This document shows, in pieces, positions 46,828 through 48,791 of a stretch of DNA of 48,791 nucleotides (positions are counted from its first letter, which is position 1; every line of letters starts with the position of its first letter). The notes beneath the pieces were generated by a model. It had not been told where the DNA came from, ran no database searches, and worked only from the letters and a program-made list of their open reading frames with translations. The DNA lies in NCBI GenBank assembly GCA_031269825.1, contig JAISYP010000017.1, positions 1 to 48,791 on the forward strand. The letters are read 5' to 3'. The translations under genes and the position numbers were made by a program. The DNA comes from Deltaproteobacteria bacterium (GTDB taxonomy: Bacteria; Desulfobacterota; Desulfarculia; Adiutricales; Adiutricaceae).

Positions 46828-48528
46828 ATAGGTGTAGGGAAGAGTCGCCTCTCCCGCCGCGCCGCGCGGTTCTCCCGCGCTCGGCGCTCCAGTTGACGCG
46901 GTCTACAGTGAGACTAGCTCGCTCCCTTAGATTGGTGGGATCCCGTCAAACAGGCTTCTTTTGGCTTCCGCCTTGGGTTCCCATCTGACGTCAAGCGCGA
47001 ACAATCCTTTGTTCGCGAAGAAGGAATTTGGCCCTCGCTCATGATTTCTCCACGACTCGCCATATCTTTCCGTTTATTTCGCTGGAGTAACGTGGCCCTA
47101 AATCGATGACGGAAAAATCCGTAAGGTTTACAAAACACTCCTTCCTCGACGTATTGGAAGTAGTTGAGCCATCCCCTCCAAGTCCGGTTGAGGAGAGCTA
47201 ATGTTAGATTCGAGACTGTAACCGCCCTTTCTCTTGGTCAATTCCCTTATCCGATCCTGGATCTTCGACAAGCTCTTCTTCTGACCAAACGTTTTCTGGA
47301 CTCGAACCTTTATCCAAGAAACTCAAATCCACCGCCTTTCCTGCGACCGTTCCCAACGAATCTTTTATCTGGGCGCGGGGTAAAGCCGCTGGCCTCTGTC
47401 CAGGCTTTAACTAAAGACCAAGCTTGATCCGTGTCCTTCGCCATTTTCGTCATGATCCCGAAGTCGTCCGCGGATCGCGCCATTTTAAAGCCTTTACTCG
47501 TTATCAGCTTGTCCAACGGACGCGGGAAGAGGTTGGCGAGTAGCGGACTGATGGGGAGTCCCAGCGGTTGACTACCATTTCTCCATTTCCGTCATGATGT
47601 CTTGGTAAAGCCAACTATCCAGAATAGATAATAGCTTACCCTCAGCCATATACTCCTTAACCCGAGCCATCCGGTTTTCGTGAGGAATTGAGTCAAATAA
47701 GCCTGAATGTCCGCGTCCACAACGGCGCGTATCCATCTTTGACCAATCGTTCATCTTTCGCCAAACCGTCCTGAGCCCTCTTCCTGGTCTAAAACCACAG
47801 CTCATGTCCAAGACTTGGTTTTCAAAGATGGTTCAATGACCATTAGCGCGGCCTTCTGGATCACTCTATCTCTAAACGCGTCAGTCCCAAGGGGTTTGGT
47901 TTTACTGTCGCCTTTCGCTATCTCGACTCTTTTAATAGGCCATGGAGGCCTTGGCCAACGCGAAGTTCTTTACTCAATTTGGTTATGTTGTCCGATTTCA
48001 CTCTCCAATGACCTCAGTCTAACCTAACCACCCCAGTCCCCTTTATTCCAGTTCACCGCTTCCCACGCCTTCGTCAGGGTAGATGGACGGAAAACCTTGT
48101 CCATAAGCCTAAACCACTTTCCTCCTTAGACGCTGTTACTTAGCCCCGCCAGCATTTAAGCCCCAGACATCCGCTTTAGCTTTAAAGCCACTGACCTCGC
48201 CTAGCGTCTCGCGCGCTCCCGGTCTGGATGCCCCATTAGCGAGACTCTCATTCATCTCCCTACCCAACTTGCCTAAGCCTGGTTTATGTCGCCCAGACGT
48301 TCCCCGGCCCACGCCGGATCTCGATACTTTTAGGGCTCAAAATCCCTCCGAGCTCACATTACTTTGGTAGGTATCCCCACTTTATACATCATACCTTCCG
48401 AACATTCCGCCCTCAATCACCCCATATCGTCCGAACTTAGCTAATGTCAGATCCTTAAGGCCAAGTGGTTCGTACGCCTCAACTACCTAACGGTCGAAGT
48501 TTCAGTTATCGCTGGCCGCGGTTGGCAC
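46828..48528 (-). mobile_element. Nearly full-length but inactive group II intron (copy 2)
   Basis: The proposed 5' end is GTGCC at 48528, close to the GUGYG consensus. The RNA domains (about 48110-48528) match copy 3, and then comes the broken reverse-transcriptase ORF. Toward the 3' end lie a 34-nt domain V-like hairpin (46857-46890) with an AGC triad and GAGA-type loop, and a domain VI-like stem GGGAGAG-GCGA-CTCTTCCC. The proposed 3' end CCTAT lies at 46828. The domain V candidate lacks the usual 2-nt bulge, so it may be degenerate. The total of ~1.7 kb is a normal group II intron length. Ends are proposed from motifs and are not proven. Confidence 0.72.
46927..48104 (-). pseudogene. Group II intron-encoded reverse transcriptase/maturase, frame-broken
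   Basis: The remnant starts at MDKVFRPSTLTKAWEAVNWN and carries, in shifting frames, DSKTKPLGTDAFRDRVIQKA, SCGFRPGRGLRTVWRKMNDW, GLFDSIPHENRMARVKEYM and the RT block SPLLANLF. The catalytic box reads MARSADDFGIMTK (normally YADD), followed by GGGFEFLG. Maturase-like pieces FCKPYGFFRHRFRATLL and FFANKGLFALDVRWEP come last, ending in TAA. Losses include about 11 nt in the PQGG..SP motif (shared with copy 1), a TAG after MEKW (not shared) and further shifts. Catalytic activity is therefore lost. It lies inside the intron between its 5' RNA domains and domain V, as expected for an ORF in domain IV. Confidence 0.88.
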
Positions 48529-48791
48529 TGAACTTATTACCACCTGATGAAACGCCTTCGTGGGAGTGAAAAAAAATAATGAAAGAGATCAATAAATAAA
48601 ATTTTAGAAACTTATCATCTATAAAAATAAACACAATATAAGATACTATTTAATAGTTCAATTATATATGAAAAGCATGGGTATAGCGATCACGTGAGTA
48701 AATAAATTTTTCCAGCAGTTTTAAGCGATCACGTGAGGAGCATATGGTTTAAGGCTTTCTAGATAGTGCTCCAAAAATGGAAATATCAAAT
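48529..48791. other. AT-rich window end with two 14-bp direct repeats
   Basis: No gene is visible. AGCGATCACGTGAG occurs at 48685-48698 and 48724-48737, 39 bp apart; each contains the palindrome TCACGTGA. Two copies are too few to call an array, and the sequence ends 54 bp later. Confidence 0.75.

Noticed and set aside
48685-48737. Possible start of a CRISPR array
   Set aside because: There are only two copies, the repeat is just 14 bp, and no cas genes or leader are present.

Overview
The window is a bacterial chromosomal segment. Its long core, roughly 17.4-45 kb, carries essential housekeeping genes, and its flanks are dominated by decayed DNA. The zinc-binding (Cys-rich) forms of S14, S4, L24 and L36, the Cys-containing EF-Tu loop, a rubrerythrin and an AarF/UbiB kinase fit a Desulfobacterota (former Deltaproteobacteria) relative. 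This placement is an inference from gene character and was not computed. AT-rich spacers, broken mobile elements and pseudogenes beside intact, GC-richer core genes suggest a lineage undergoing genome erosion, such as a host-associated one.

Left flank (1-8.0 kb): a (GA)n tract at the contig edge, a TetR-family regulator with a candidate operator, a long AT-rich stretch, a group II intron reverse-transcriptase fragment (copy 1), a broken coiled-coil repeat gene, a short hypothetical gene, a frame-shifted GC-rich pseudogene, and an intact GyrI-like effector-binding-domain protein. Next (8.0-15.8 kb) come rubrerythrin with a clear terminator, an AarF/UbiB kinase, a divergently transcribed pair made of an unrecognised 7-TM protein with a coiled-coil tail and an Mrp/NBP35 ATPase, and then CorA overlapping an Smr-domain protein.

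Middle scar (15.8-17.4 kb): a 103-bp dispersed repeat, the 5' part of another group II intron (copy 3) and an IS4-family transposase remnant. These precede tilS.

Core: the str genes (rpsL-rpsG-fusA-tuf) behind a strong sigma70-type promoter and a ~230-nt leader run directly into the S10, spc and alpha clusters (rpsJ to rplQ, with secY and adk). rpmJ (37 codons) is present between adk and rpsM. map and infA are not between secY and rpmJ, and rpoBC are not upstream of rpsL. After a rho-independent terminator and a leader with a perfect 16-bp hairpin, the cell-shape set mreB-mreC-mreD, mrdA and rodA follows, so translation/secretion genes adjoin the elongasome genes.

Right flank (45-48.8 kb): about 1.9 kb of AT-rich sequence holding a GC-rich island of unknown origin, then a nearly full-length but dead group II intron on the minus strand (copy 2). 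Its domain V/VI hairpins and 5' end can be proposed, and its ORF shares a frameshifting deletion with copy 1. The contig ends in AT-rich sequence with two 14-bp direct repeats. No tRNA, rRNA or CRISPR array was recognised. No complete novel system stands out. The best candidates for something undescribed are the 7-TM/coiled-coil protein, the intron family that appears to have spread after its ORF broke, and an unusual insertion in ribosomal protein S3.
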